Source: CBDUZS01 sp965371785 (GTDB lineage: Bacteria; Fermentibacterota; Fermentibacteria; Fermentibacterales; JCC-6). Taken from it: 23,662 bases of DNA. Positions 8,001 to 15,885 of the stretch are shown here, one piece after another (position 1 is the first letter of the stretch; each line of letters begins with the position of its first letter). The notes under the pieces were generated by a model. That model was not told the DNA's origin, made no database searches, and saw only the letters and a program-made list of their open reading frames with translations. The DNA lies in assembly GCA_965371785.1 (NCBI GenBank), contig CBDUZS010000040.1:1-23662 (forward strand). Reading direction: 5' to 3'. Position numbers and translations under genes: made by a program.

Positions 8001-8825
8001 TCAGTATCCTGTGGAGTACCAGTAAGTCTGCTCGTAGTCGGGCAGCTCACCGGTAATAACTCTGAACCTCACATCGGGGCCTTCGAAGCCGTTCTGATAC
8101 TTGTAGAGAACCGCTGCGATGTAGTCATCCTGGTAGACGTAAATACTCAGAACCCCGTATGTGAAAGCACTTTCCGTACGCTGACCAGAGCCAATTTCAT
8201 CGAGAAGAGTAAGTGACTGTCCTCCATCCAGATCGACGATCTGGACGGACAACAGCACATCCAGAAATGGGAAATCGGATGTGACGCCGGAGTCGAGGGG
8301 AATCTCCTGCTGATCGATAACGAGTTCGAATTGAGGACTGGCCTTGTACCATGGTCCGAGCCAGCCCGAGACGAACTGGATGCTGGATGAGAAATTGGTT
8401 CTGTCCGTCAAGGGGTGGTAAACGACGAGCGATCCAAGATTGCCACTCAGGATTCCAAGGCTCACTAACCTGTCCGCAATCAGTGGGTTTACCAGACCTC
8501 TTGCGCGTTCTTCCCAGTAACGATACTCGTTCTCCCTGTCGTCCAGGTACTCGTCGAAGAAACTCCTGATATTCTGACCTGGTTCGATATCGGGGTCACT
8601 GAGTTCGAATACTGCAGATTCTTCCTCAATGACTGTGTTGCTAACGACGTTCACAATCCTGACCCGGCAGTACGGAAAGCCTGAGCCATCCTGTATTCCA
8701 TACTCCTCCCAGGCAAGATATCTGCCGTCGGCAGAAAAACCTATGAGGTTGAACCGTGCCAGTTCGTACGAAAGACATGGTAAGGAGAAGAATAAAAGTA
8801 TTGCCGAGGTCATCAGTAGTCGCAT
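8001..8825 (-). CDS. Predicted secreted protein, DUF2259-like
   Basis: About 274 residues with a cleavable-looking signal peptide (MRLLMTSAILLFFSLPCLSY). The mature N-terminus, FSADGRYLAWEEYGIQDGSG, is typical of the DUF2259 secreted family known from spirochaetes and other bacteria. The function is unknown. The region with many Tyr and acidic residues is soluble and probably extracytoplasmic; a mid-protein segment (about residues 95-115) is charged and may be helical. ATG 8825 was chosen because it begins the signal peptide and has GGGGGTG about seven bases upstream; the frame is open further to 8936, but that overlaps the end of the upstream gene. The downstream gap to the cyclase start is 98 bases and shows nothing recognisable. 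Confidence 0.75.
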   Translation of the reverse strand: MRLLMTSAILLFFSLPCLSYELARFNLIGFSADGRYLAWEEYGIQDGSGFPYCRVRIVNVVSNTVIEEESAVFELSDPDIEPGQNIRSFFDEYLDDRENEYRYWEERARGLVNPLIADRLVSLGILSGNLGSLVVYHPLTDRTNFSSSIQFVSGWLGPWYKASPQFELVIDQQEIPLDSGVTSDFPFLDVLLSVQIVDLDGGQSLTLLDEIGSGQRTESAFTYGVLSIYVYQDDYIAAVLYKYQNGFEGPDVRFRVITGELPDYEQTYWYSTGY

Positions 8826-8868
8826 TTCCGCACCCCCAATCCCGCTGTCATGAGAGCCCCCTAATGTA

Positions 8869-8897
8869 ATCATATAGTGTGAAGTCCTTCGAAGGAA
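8869..8897 (-). promoter_or_regulatory. Weak promoter candidate for the DUF2259-like gene
   Basis: On the minus strand TATGAT (8874-8869, five of six to consensus) is preceded after 17 bases by TTCCTT, a poor -35. The position, about 44 bases before the ATG, is suitable. The palindrome TCCTTCGAAGGA (8884-8895) overlaps it. Confidence 0.3.
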
Positions 8898-8901
8898 TAG
8901 G

Positions 8902-9552
8902 TCAACTCCAGACACCTGCAGCAGAGAAGAGGTCATCCTGCTGCAGTATCAGGCAGTCGAGTTCGGCCCGACTACCTATCAGAAAGATCTTTTCACTGTC
9001 CGCGACGTCCCGCATCCTCGCGTCACCTGCCAGGTAGGACTTCTTGAAATCATCTGCTGAGAACACGATCAACTTCACTCTGCGCCCTGTTATCAGAGTG
9101 ACATCCTCCAGAGAACTTTCCAGTTTCCTCTTCCCGGTTTCGGCTACTACTGTCAACTCTATATCGCTGTCACTCAACGCCTTGCCGTGAGCAAACGCCC
9201 CATGAATGAATGCGAGCCTTATCTCATCCTCAAACGGTTTCAGGGCTCCGGTCACGACATCGTTCAACCCGGTGGTCTTCGCGAATATGGCTCTGAGTTC
9301 CTCGAATATCAGAGCTTTCTCGTTAGCTCTGTAATGAACCTGATTTCCCTTCCTTGTCCTCTCTATCAGCCCCGCGTTCGTGAGCCTAGTAAGCTCCCTC
9401 TGCACAGCCCCCCTGCCGGAGGCAACCAGCCGAATCAGTTCGAGCATGTAGAATGTCCGCCCGCTGTGAAGGAAGAGAATCGAGAGGATTTTCCTCCTGA
9501 CCTTCCCGAACAGGCTTTCCCCGACAAGCTCGTTAACGTTTGTACTCATCAT
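8902..9552 (-). CDS. Winged-helix regulator fused to a nucleotidyltransferase-like domain
   Basis: A 216-residue protein. An ArsR-like winged helix spans about residues 15-85 (with QRELTRLTNAGLIERTRKGNQVHY as recognition helix and wing). A Pol-beta/MNT-like nucleotidyltransferase fold follows from about 108. The nucleotidyltransferase signature normally reads GS-x10-SDIDL-like; here it is HGAFAHGKALSDSDIELTVV, with Ala119 for the usual Ser and Glu132 for the usual second Asp, so catalysis is uncertain. Two Met codons open the gene (9552 and 9549). No Shine-Dalgarno sequence is seen, and the predicted transcription start falls within a few bases of the ATG, so a leaderless mRNA is likely. Probable role: autoregulated transcription factor, possibly half of a toxin-antitoxin-like module. 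Confidence 0.8.
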   Translation of the reverse strand: MMSTNVNELVGESLFGKVRRKILSILFLHSGRTFYMLELIRLVASGRGAVQRELTRLTNAGLIERTRKGNQVHYRANEKALIFEELRAIFAKTTGLNDVVTGALKPFEDEIRLAFIHGAFAHGKALSDSDIELTVVAETGKRKLESSLEDVTLITGRRVKLIVFSADDFKKSYLAGDARMRDVADSEKIFLIGSRAELDCLILQQDDLFSAAGVWS

Positions 9553-9579
9553 GGGTATATTTGTACTTATATTGGGTAT
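9539..9579. repeat. Two 20-bp direct repeats, 21-bp period, over the start of the HTH-nucleotidyltransferase gene
   Basis: Copies at 9539-9558 and 9560-9579 (TTTGTACTCATCATGGGTAT and TTTGTACTTATATTGGGTAT) agree at 17 of 20 positions and are spaced by two helical turns. One copy covers the two start codons and the other lies between the -35 and the start. This is the layout expected of an autorepressor operator. Confidence 0.8.
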
Positions 9580-9588
9580 TGTTGTCAA
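9560..9588 (-). promoter_or_regulatory. Promoter of the HTH-nucleotidyltransferase gene
   Basis: A perfect TTGACA (9588-9583) precedes, after 17 bases, TACAAA (9565-9560, four of six). The predicted start site near 9553 is next to the ATG at 9552. The -10 and spacer lie inside the 20-bp repeats, so binding there would block RNA polymerase. Confidence 0.6.
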
Positions 9589-9646
9589 GAACACTGCTAT
9601 GGAACAGGGATGTAAAATGCTTTCAGACAATCCTCTTTCAGGCGGG

Positions 9647-10162
9647 TCAGGTGTCCTGGTCGTCAAGTGAGCAGACTTCGGATGCGAGTCCGGCAATATC
9701 TTCTGGCACGGGCTGAAAAAGCCCTGCTGCACCGAGAATATCGACGGTCACAGAACCTAGTCTTCCCTGCCCCAGATAGCCGTTCTCCAGCAGCATTCGG
9801 GCGAACATCACGTAGGTGTCCTTATATCTCGCTGCATCTTCTGGAGAGATTTCCTTGGAAAGCGGCTGGAAGAGTATCTCGAAGCTCCCACGTGGAGTAA
9901 CACTGCCTATCAGCGTGAATTCGTCCTCCCCGGGAAGCCGCGTATCGTAGTGATACGTCCTCACACCGTCTACTAAGCACGGCGTAATACCCAGAATGAG
10001 CCGTTCATCGATGGCGAGCATCTTGAACAGGAATCCACCCTTTTCTGCAATGATCCGCTCGTCGTTCAGCGCAATGATGAACTGCTTCACGATGGAGGGC
10101 TTTCCTGTCTTCCCGTTCAGGGTTACCACACGCACATGACTTGATTTCACTGACTCAACCAA
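9647..10162 (-). CDS. Unrecognised 171-residue protein
   Basis: I do not recognise this protein. It is soluble-looking with no signal peptide or membrane segment. The N-terminal half alternates short strands (VRVVTLNGKTGKPSIVKQF, then GITPCLVDGVRTYHYDTRL). A helical segment follows near residues 110-130 (DAARYKDTYVMFARMLLENG), then a Gly-rich end. The longest frame starts at TTG 10162, and no strong ribosome binding site decides the start. It lies 27 bases after the ActP-like symporter stop and 94 bases before the HTH-nucleotidyltransferase gene, on the same strand, so it may be read through from the symporter operon. No function is proposed. Confidence 0.65.
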   Translation of the reverse strand: MVESVKSSHVRVVTLNGKTGKPSIVKQFIIALNDERIIAEKGGFLFKMLAIDERLILGITPCLVDGVRTYHYDTRLPGEDEFTLIGSVTPRGSFEILFQPLSKEISPEDAARYKDTYVMFARMLLENGYLGQGRLGSVTVDILGAAGLFQPVPEDIAGLASEVCSLDDQDT

Positions 10163-10189
10163 TCCCTGTGAGTCCAGACGCCGGGGTTA

Positions 10190-12091
10190 TCAGACCCTCT
10201 TCATCTTCTCCTTAGAGGTCATGAGGGACACGATGATAAGCACCGCAAAACTCAGCGGGATGGAGACGATGCCCGGGTTGTCCAGGGGAAACGGTGCAGC
10301 CGAGGCTTCCAGCCCGTATCTGGCGAACATGCTCGGTGAGAGCAGGATGAAGCCAACTGCAGATATGATCCCCGTGGTAATGGATGCGGTTATGCCCTTT
10401 GACGTGGTCTTCTTCCAGAAGAGCAGCATCAGTATGGAGGGCAGGTTGGCGGAAGCCGCGATGGCAAAGGCGAGCCCCACGAGGTAAGCCACGTTCATCC
10501 CCTTGAAGACGATTCCCAGCAGGATGGCGATGATACCGGTCCCCACGGCAGCGAGCTTGCCGGCGACGACCTTCTTGTGATCAGTGAGCTTCTTGCCCAG
10601 AAACGTGTCTATGAAATCATGTGCAACTGCACCCGAAGAGGCGACGATGAGACCGCTGACGGTCCCCAGTACGGTCGCGAAGGCGATGGCGGAGATGACC
10701 GCGAACATCAGGGATCCGAAGGACTGAGCCAGAAGCGGCGCCGACATGTTGGAGCTCTCCACGTCCAGAACACCGCTTATCATGGCGCCCAGACCCATGT
10801 AGAGAGTAAGGATGTAGAAGAAGCCAATGGCAGTTATTGCCACGATAGTGGACTTTCTTGCGGCTGCCGGGGTGGGAACCGTGTAGTACCTGATGAGCAC
10901 GTGAGGCAGCGCGGCGGTGCCGAAGAACAGGGCGAGCATCAGGGAGATGAAGTTCATCTTGTCGGCGAAGCTGGAACCCTCGTCTATGTGGAACTTCAGG
11001 CCGGGGCTGAGGATCTCGTTGCCGGGAGTGATTTCCTGGTACCAGATGCGGACCCTCTCGTCACCAGAGGTGAAGACATCGGCTATGAACCGGACAACCT
11101 CACTCTCCTGGATGATGGCAAGGAAGCTGATCACGTTGAGGTCGCTTATCCCTTCAACCTGCTCGCCGTCGACCGTTATCTCGTGCATGCTGCCCACGGG
11201 GTAGAAGAGCTGGTCCTTCTTCGGGGCGCCGTTGTAGAGGACCGTCCCGTCCGCAAGGGAGATTATGGTTAGGGCCTCTGTAAGGGTGTTGGTGTCGGTC
11301 TCGAGATTCCACCAGTTGCTGATGCCGTCCTTTTCAAGCTTCACGTAGTGGTGATCATTCTCCGTGTATTCCCCCGCAATTGTATAAGCAGGATCACTCA
11401 CCGAAGTAACGGAACCTTCCGTCAGCTCAGCCTGAAGGGTAATGAAATCGTGATACTCCTCGGAGGGTACTCTCTGAATGCCTCTGCTGACCACCAGGAT
11501 GACCAGAATGACGGAGAAAATTATGAGCATGGTCCCCTTGAGGAACTGCACGTAAGTAGTGGACTTCATGCCGGCAGTAGTCACTATGAAGATGACTATG
11601 CCGCCCACCAGGGTGACACCCACCCAGTGAGGAAGCCCCAGGAGCGGGGTGACCAGCGCACCTGCACCGACCATCTGCGGGATCAGGTAGAAGATGGAAA
11701 CGATAAGCGTGCTGATGGCGGCCATGAGACGGATACCTCTGGAGCCGAACTTGGAGTCCAGGGCATCGGCGAAGGTATACTTGCCCAGACGTTTGAGCGG
11801 CTCGGCAACAACGAAGAGCGCCACAACCCATCCTGCCAGGTAGCCGATGGAGTAGAGGAAACCATCGAAGCCCGCGAAGGCTATCATGCCGCAGATACCA
11901 AGGAAGGAGGCAGCGGAGAGGTAGTCGCCGGCGAAGGCAATCCCGTTCACGGACCAGTGTATGGTCCCTCCCGCTGCGAAGTACCCCTCTGCTGACTTCG
12001 TCTTTCGGCCGAAGTAGGAGGAGATGACCAGTACCGCAGCTACGACGGCAAAGAAGATAACCACTGCGAGAGGAGAGGCCGTGTAGATCAT
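10190..12091 (-). CDS. actP: Sodium:solute symporter, ActP-like (cation/acetate)
   Basis: A 633-residue membrane protein of the SSF family. The start (SSYFGRKTKSAEGYFAAGG, then NGIAFAGDYLSAASFLG at about 49-65) and GTAALPHVLIRYYTVP (about 391-406) are hallmarks of ActP-type acetate/cation symporters. About 13 hydrophobic helices are visible. A long hydrophilic loop at about residues 203-378 makes it some 80 residues longer than E. coli ActP (about 549). The loop has an Asp/Glu- and Trp-containing body and should face one side of the membrane as a folded insert. GAGGAG lies about nine bases before the ATG. The start overlaps the DUF485 gene stop by four bases (ATGA), so the two are translationally coupled. 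Acetate is likely given acsA upstream, but related short acids are possible. Confidence 0.85.
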   Translation of the reverse strand: MIYTASPLAVVIFFAVVAAVLVISSYFGRKTKSAEGYFAAGGTIHWSVNGIAFAGDYLSAASFLGICGMIAFAGFDGFLYSIGYLAGWVVALFVVAEPLKRLGKYTFADALDSKFGSRGIRLMAAISTLIVSIFYLIPQMVGAGALVTPLLGLPHWVGVTLVGGIVIFIVTTAGMKSTTYVQFLKGTMLIIFSVILVILVVSRGIQRVPSEEYHDFITLQAELTEGSVTSVSDPAYTIAGEYTENDHHYVKLEKDGISNWWNLETDTNTLTEALTIISLADGTVLYNGAPKKDQLFYPVGSMHEITVDGEQVEGISDLNVISFLAIIQESEVVRFIADVFTSGDERVRIWYQEITPGNEILSPGLKFHIDEGSSFADKMNFISLMLALFFGTAALPHVLIRYYTVPTPAAARKSTIVAITAIGFFYILTLYMGLGAMISGVLDVESSNMSAPLLAQSFGSLMFAVISAIAFATVLGTVSGLIVASSGAVAHDFIDTFLGKKLTDHKKVVAGKLAAVGTGIIAILLGIVFKGMNVAYLVGLAFAIAASANLPSILMLLFWKKTTSKGITASITTGIISAVGFILLSPSMFARYGLEASAAPFPLDNPGIVSIPLSFAVLIIVSLMTSKEKMKRV

Positions 12092-12390
12092 TCGGAGCCC
12101 TCCTCGATCTCATCCCCGCTGGTATCGAGACGCTTCTCCATCTTCGTGCACTGCATGTTGTAGACCAGGCCGAGGAAGATGGCGATGATGATGAGGCCGA
12201 CCCCGTAGATTATTGCGAGGTTCAGACCGAGGAAGACGACGGACTCCATCATGCTCGGGAAGGCAGTATTGAGAAGGACGAACACTGCATAAATGATCGA
12301 ATAGAAGAAGAAGAGCCGCAAGCCAGTCTTCTGCTTGTACTTCAGGAGCTCATCGCATTCGTGGTATTCTACGGCTGGTCCATGGTCCAT
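12088..12390 (-). CDS. DUF485 family inner-membrane protein (YjcH-like)
   Basis: A 100-residue protein with two hydrophobic helices (about 27-47 and 56-80) and an acidic C-terminus. This is the size and pattern of the DUF485 proteins (YjcH) that precede actP in many bacteria. The ATG at 12390 is preferred over the TTG one codon upstream, since GGAG lies six bases before it. The partner symporter overlaps by four bases. Its role in acetate transport is not defined, though the gene pair is widely conserved. Confidence 0.85.
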   Translation of the reverse strand: MDHGPAVEYHECDELLKYKQKTGLRLFFFYSIIYAVFVLLNTAFPSMMESVVFLGLNLAIIYGVGLIIIAIFLGLVYNMQCTKMEKRLDTSGDEIEEGSE

Positions 12391-12417
12391 CAAGTGCTCC
12401 TATTCAGTATGTGAATC

Positions 12418-12448
12418 GTGAAGGTCTGCATTCTCTGCAGGTGAAGGT
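12418..12448. repeat. Direct repeats flanking a small inverted repeat, upstream of the DUF485-actP pair
   Basis: GTGAAGGT occurs at 12418-12425 and again at 12441-12448. Between them CTGCA (12426-12430) and TGCAG (12436-12440) form an inverted repeat around TTCTC. The element lies 28 bases before the DUF485 start, between it and the kbl terminator, so it may be an operator for the transporter genes. Confidence 0.45.
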
Positions 12449-12451
12449 AAA

Positions 12452-12473
12452 GAGGGGGAGAGAACTCCCCCTC
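12452..12473 (-). terminator. Hairpin terminator-like structure after kbl
   Basis: A perfect nine-pair stem (GAGGGGGAG and CTCCCCCTC) closes a four-base loop, 10 bases beyond the kbl stop. On the minus strand it is followed by CTTTACCTT, a weak T-run, so termination may be partial and let some reading into DUF485-actP. Confidence 0.65.
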
Positions 12474-12483
12474 CTCCATACGT

Positions 12484-13731
12484 TCAGGTTCCGTACTTCT
12501 CGATTATCTCATTCTTACCCAGACCGAGGATGTCATACTTCTCCCCGACCTTGCGGAAGGCCTCTATGCACTTGTCCAGATGCTCCTTCTCGTGGGCTGC
12601 GGAGAGCTGCACACGGATGCGGGCGGCACCTGCAGGGACCACCGGGAAGAAGAAGCCTATGACGTAGATGCCCTCGGCATACATGTCTCGGGCCATATCG
12701 TTGGCCAACTTGGCGTTATAAAGCATTACAGGGACGATGGGAGTTGCGCCGGGCCGAATGTTCAGACCGACCTCCTCCATCCCCTTCCTGAAGTACTCTG
12801 TGTTCCACTCCAGCTTATCCCTGCGCTCGGTGGAGCCGGAGATAAGGTCAATGACCTTGATCGATGCGTTGACGATTGGCGGCGCGAGGGAATTGCTGAA
12901 GAGGTATGGACGCGCCTTCTGGCGGCAGAGTTCGACCAGCTCTTTCCGCCCTGACACGCAGCCGCCCGAGGCGCCTCCCAGACCCTTGCCGAATGTGGTG
13001 GTGATGATGTCCACGCCGTCGATGACGTCGAAGTACTCGTGGGTGCCGCGGCCGGACTTGCCGATGAAGCCGGAAGCGTGGGAGTCATCCACCAGGAGCA
13101 TTGCATCGTACTCGTCGCAGAGCGCCACCATCTCGTCGAGGGGGGCCAGGTCACCGTCCATGGAGAAGACACCGTCGGTGACCACCATGCGCGTTCGTTT
13201 GTCCTGATGCAGCTCGAGCTTCTTCCTGAGGTGCTTCATGTTCATGTGCTTGAAGGTATCGTATTGAGCCGAGCAGAGGCGGATTCCATCGACGAGTGAG
13301 GCATGGATGAGCCGGTCTGCAATGATCACATCATCGGCTTCCAGCACGGCCTCGAAGACACCGGCATTTGCATCCATGCAGGAGGGGAAGAGCAGAGTGT
13401 CCTCCATACCCAGGAACTTCGAAACCTTGTTCTGGAGCTCCCTGTGGATATCCTGGGTGCCGCAGATGAAGCGGACCGAGCTCATGCCGTAACCCCTGGT
13501 GTCGAGTCCCTCGTGGGCAGCCTTGATGACATCCGGATGGCTTGAGAGACCCAGGTAGTTGTTGGCGCAGAAATTCAGAACCCTGGCGTGGGCGGCACCC
13601 TCCGGGTACTCCACCTCTATGACCGCATCCTGCGGGGAGCAGATGAACCGCTTCTCCTTGTAAAGCCCCTTCTCACGAATCACAGCAATACTGTCGGTAA
13701 AGAGCTTTCTTGTTCCGTCCGAATAAGCCAT
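12484..13731 (-). CDS. kbl: Glycine C-acetyltransferase (2-amino-3-ketobutyrate CoA ligase)
   Basis: A 415-residue PLP enzyme of the alpha-oxoamine synthase family, which joins glycine and an acetyl thioester to 2-amino-3-ketobutyrate or works in reverse in threonine breakdown. LNFCANNYLGLSSHPDV (from residue 52), GYGMSSVRFICGTQD (80-94), LLVDDSHASGF (Asp215, His218) and TTFGKGLGGASGG (PLP Lys249) are close to E. coli Kbl. It runs slightly longer than the usual 395-400 residues at the C-terminus (KNEIIEKYGT). GGAGGA lies four bases before the ATG, 11 bases after the ACP stop. No threonine dehydrogenase is in the window; the neighbours are ACP and AcsA. A role in making an acyl-amino ketone on a carrier is possible but is inference. 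Confidence 0.88.
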   Translation of the reverse strand: MAYSDGTRKLFTDSIAVIREKGLYKEKRFICSPQDAVIEVEYPEGAAHARVLNFCANNYLGLSSHPDVIKAAHEGLDTRGYGMSSVRFICGTQDIHRELQNKVSKFLGMEDTLLFPSCMDANAGVFEAVLEADDVIIADRLIHASLVDGIRLCSAQYDTFKHMNMKHLRKKLELHQDKRTRMVVTDGVFSMDGDLAPLDEMVALCDEYDAMLLVDDSHASGFIGKSGRGTHEYFDVIDGVDIITTTFGKGLGGASGGCVSGRKELVELCRQKARPYLFSNSLAPPIVNASIKVIDLISGSTERRDKLEWNTEYFRKGMEEVGLNIRPGATPIVPVMLYNAKLANDMARDMYAEGIYVIGFFFPVVPAGAARIRVQLSAAHEKEHLDKCIEAFRKVGEKYDILGLGKNEIIEKYGT

Positions 13732-13742
13732 GTCGTCCTCCG

Positions 13743-13991
13743 TCAGCCAGTGTGCTTCTGCACGAGCTTGCAGATCAGTGAGACGGTGTCGAATGCTTCG
13801 GGAGTTGCCTCTTCGTCGGGAATCCTGATCGTGTATTTCTTTTCCAGGAAGACCTTCAGAGACACCATCGAGAAACTGTCGACTATCCCCGAGGATATCA
13901 GAGGTGAATCGACGGTAACCTCGATATCGTCATCCTCGTCTACGTATTCATCGATTACGTATTCGAGTATTGTATCCTTCATCTCGTCCAT
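13743..13991 (-). CDS. Stand-alone acyl carrier protein
   Basis: An 82-residue acidic helical protein. The phosphopantetheine site is Ser39 in GIVDSFSMVSL, with DSF in place of the DSL of fatty acid ACP, as in many specialised carriers. The C-terminal half (YTIRIPDEEATPEAFDTVSLI) has the usual IPDE stretch between helices. It lies 51 bases after acsA and 11 bases before kbl, and acpS starts the same gene run, so a full loading set for one carrier is present. It is not the fatty acid synthase ACP by context: no fab genes are nearby. AAAGGA is eight bases or so before the ATG. Confidence 0.88.
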   Translation of the reverse strand: MDEMKDTILEYVIDEYVDEDDDIEVTVDSPLISSGIVDSFSMVSLKVFLEKKYTIRIPDEEATPEAFDTVSLICKLVQKHTG

Positions 13992-14042
13992 GCCAGTCCT
14001 TTCCTTTTCCTGTGAGGACGGTCCTCACCGCCCCGTCTTCGT

Positions 14043-15791
14043 CTAGTCATCTTCCAGTGTCGAAAGGTCGCCCGTATCCTCTCCCCATTCGAGTGCTTTG
14101 AGGTAGCGTCGAAGGATCTTGCCCGATCTCGTCTTGGGCAGCTTGTCCATGTACTCTATCTCCTGAGGCATGGCCAGCGGCGACAGATGCTTCCTGATGA
14201 AGTTCATTATGGAGAGTTCGAGATCATCAGTGGGCTCGTATCCAGGGTTCAGCGTTATGAAGGCCTTTACAACCTCCATGTTGACGGCATCCGGCTTGCC
14301 AATCGCAGCCGCTTCGGCGACAGCTTCATGCTCGATCAGTGCTGACTCTATCTCAAAGGGCCCGACCAGGTGACCGCCGGTGTTTATCACGTCATCGTCC
14401 CTGCCTACGAACCAGTAGTAGCCATCCCCGTCAATACTTGCCCTGTCCCCGGATACGTACCAGACGTCGGGGTTCGTTCTAAGTTCGTCGGGTTGAGCGT
14501 CTTCGGAAACTGCTCCCTCGAACTTGCTTCTGTAGATATCAGGACGTTTCCAGTACGCTCTGAACATTGCGGGCCAGCCCGGTCTGAACGCAATCAGTCC
14601 GACCTTGCCGGGCTCAGTAATCGGCTCGTGGGTCTTGAGGTCGAGTACCGTGGCAACGATTCCTGGAAACGGTTTGCCCATGGAACCGGGTTTGATCTTC
14701 ATGCCCGGATAGTTGCTGATCATCATCGCGCCGGTTTCAGTCTGCCAGAAAGTATCAAGGAAGGGCAGGCCGTACACCTTTTCGCTCCAGACAACCGCTT
14801 CCGCGTTGAGAGGCTCCCCCACCGAGCAGAGATGACGGAGTGACGAGAGATCGAACTTTCGGACAACCTCTTCACCATCACGCATGAGCGAACGAATCGC
14901 AGTTGGCGCGGAATACCATACGGTTATCCTGTTGTCCTGTATGAACTGGTACCATCTCGCCGATGTGAAGCCTGAATCGAGGACACACTGGGTAACACCG
15001 AGGCTCCATGGCCCGATGATCCCGTAACTGGTTCCGGTGACCCAGCCAGGATCGGCAGTGCACCAGTAGATGTCATCTTCCCTGAGATCCAGCACCCAGG
15101 CCGTCGTAAGCACCTGCCCCCATATGGAATCGTGTACGTGCAGGGCTCCCTTTGGCTGGCCAGTGGTCCCGGAGGTGTAATGCAGGACCGACGGGGTTTC
15201 GGAAGTGGACTGGAATACATCGAACTGCTCCACCTTTGGAGAGGCTTCGACATCGAAGAACAGCTCCCCTTCCCTCAGTTTCTCGGGTTTGCCCTCGACG
15301 ACCACGATGTGTTCGAGCTCGGGAAGGTTCTCGAGTATCTTGCGGACCTTCCTCGCATGTTTCTGTGTGGTGATAATAGCTTTTGTACCAGCGCTTACAA
15401 GTCTCACTTCGAGCGATTCATCACCGAAAGCGGAGAACAGAGGTTGAGCAATCCCCCCCATCTTTAGAATTCCGAGGAATGAGAAGTAAAGTGCGGGGAT
15501 CTTGTCCATGAAGATGCAGACCCTGTCTCCTGGCTCGATGCCGATATCGGAGATGTACTTCGCGAAGCCATTCGAGTAGACCCGCAGGTCGTCGAAGGTA
15601 TAGGTTGCTTTCTTTCCTCCGAATCCCTCCCAGATCAGGGCAGTCCTGTCACCCTTGCCCTGCGCGCAGATCCTGTCGGAGCAGATGGCCCCGATGTTGA
15701 GCAGCTCGTGATCCTCCCAGCCGAGTATTTCTCTGGCAACGTCCCAGTTGAAATTATCTGCACGCTTTTCGTATGACCCGATATTGCTCAA
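14043..15791 (-). CDS. acsA: Acetyl-CoA synthetase-like AMP-forming acid:CoA (or ACP) ligase
   Basis: A 582-residue adenylate-forming enzyme of the AcsA type (about 570-580 in Bacillus). It has YTSGTTGQPKG (205-215), DTFWQTETG (346-354) and the C-terminal PKTRSGKILRR with catalytic Lys558. Trp349 before QTETG is retained; in Acs the equivalent Trp limits the pocket to short acids, so acetate or propionate is the likely substrate. The start is TTG 15791 with GAGGGG five bases before it; a stop in frame 16 bases upstream leaves no ATG option. It lies between acpS and the ACP gene. The thiol acceptor is CoA in the known family, but ACP cannot be ruled out here. Confidence 0.85.
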   Translation of the reverse strand: MSNIGSYEKRADNFNWDVAREILGWEDHELLNIGAICSDRICAQGKGDRTALIWEGFGGKKATYTFDDLRVYSNGFAKYISDIGIEPGDRVCIFMDKIPALYFSFLGILKMGGIAQPLFSAFGDESLEVRLVSAGTKAIITTQKHARKVRKILENLPELEHIVVVEGKPEKLREGELFFDVEASPKVEQFDVFQSTSETPSVLHYTSGTTGQPKGALHVHDSIWGQVLTTAWVLDLREDDIYWCTADPGWVTGTSYGIIGPWSLGVTQCVLDSGFTSARWYQFIQDNRITVWYSAPTAIRSLMRDGEEVVRKFDLSSLRHLCSVGEPLNAEAVVWSEKVYGLPFLDTFWQTETGAMMISNYPGMKIKPGSMGKPFPGIVATVLDLKTHEPITEPGKVGLIAFRPGWPAMFRAYWKRPDIYRSKFEGAVSEDAQPDELRTNPDVWYVSGDRASIDGDGYYWFVGRDDDVINTGGHLVGPFEIESALIEHEAVAEAAAIGKPDAVNMEVVKAFITLNPGYEPTDDLELSIMNFIRKHLSPLAMPQEIEYMDKLPKTRSGKILRRYLKALEWGEDTGDLSTLEDD

Positions 15792-15885
15792 GATCGCCCC
15801 TCTCCATCACCATTGAAGCTGTATGGAAGTGATTGCTTTCCGTACGTTTGGTACGAGTAGGAATACTACGACGCAGACTCTTTGT

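Noticed and set aside
8826..8936. Extension of the DUF2259-like gene to 8936
   Set aside because: It would place 37 residues before an evident signal peptide and overlap the upstream gene's end.
10577..11272. Plus-strand open frame of 231 codons opposite the symporter gene
   Set aside because: Very acidic, His/Glu-rich shadow translation typical of the strand opposite a membrane protein; the symporter motifs are intact on the minus strand.
11427..12113. Second minus-strand frame of 228 codons within actP
   Set aside because: Arg/Leu/Cys-rich shadow frame of the actP gene.
15820..15885. Hairpin CGTAC...GTACG between acpS and acsA as a terminator
   Set aside because: The stem is only five pairs and no T-run follows in the direction of transcription.
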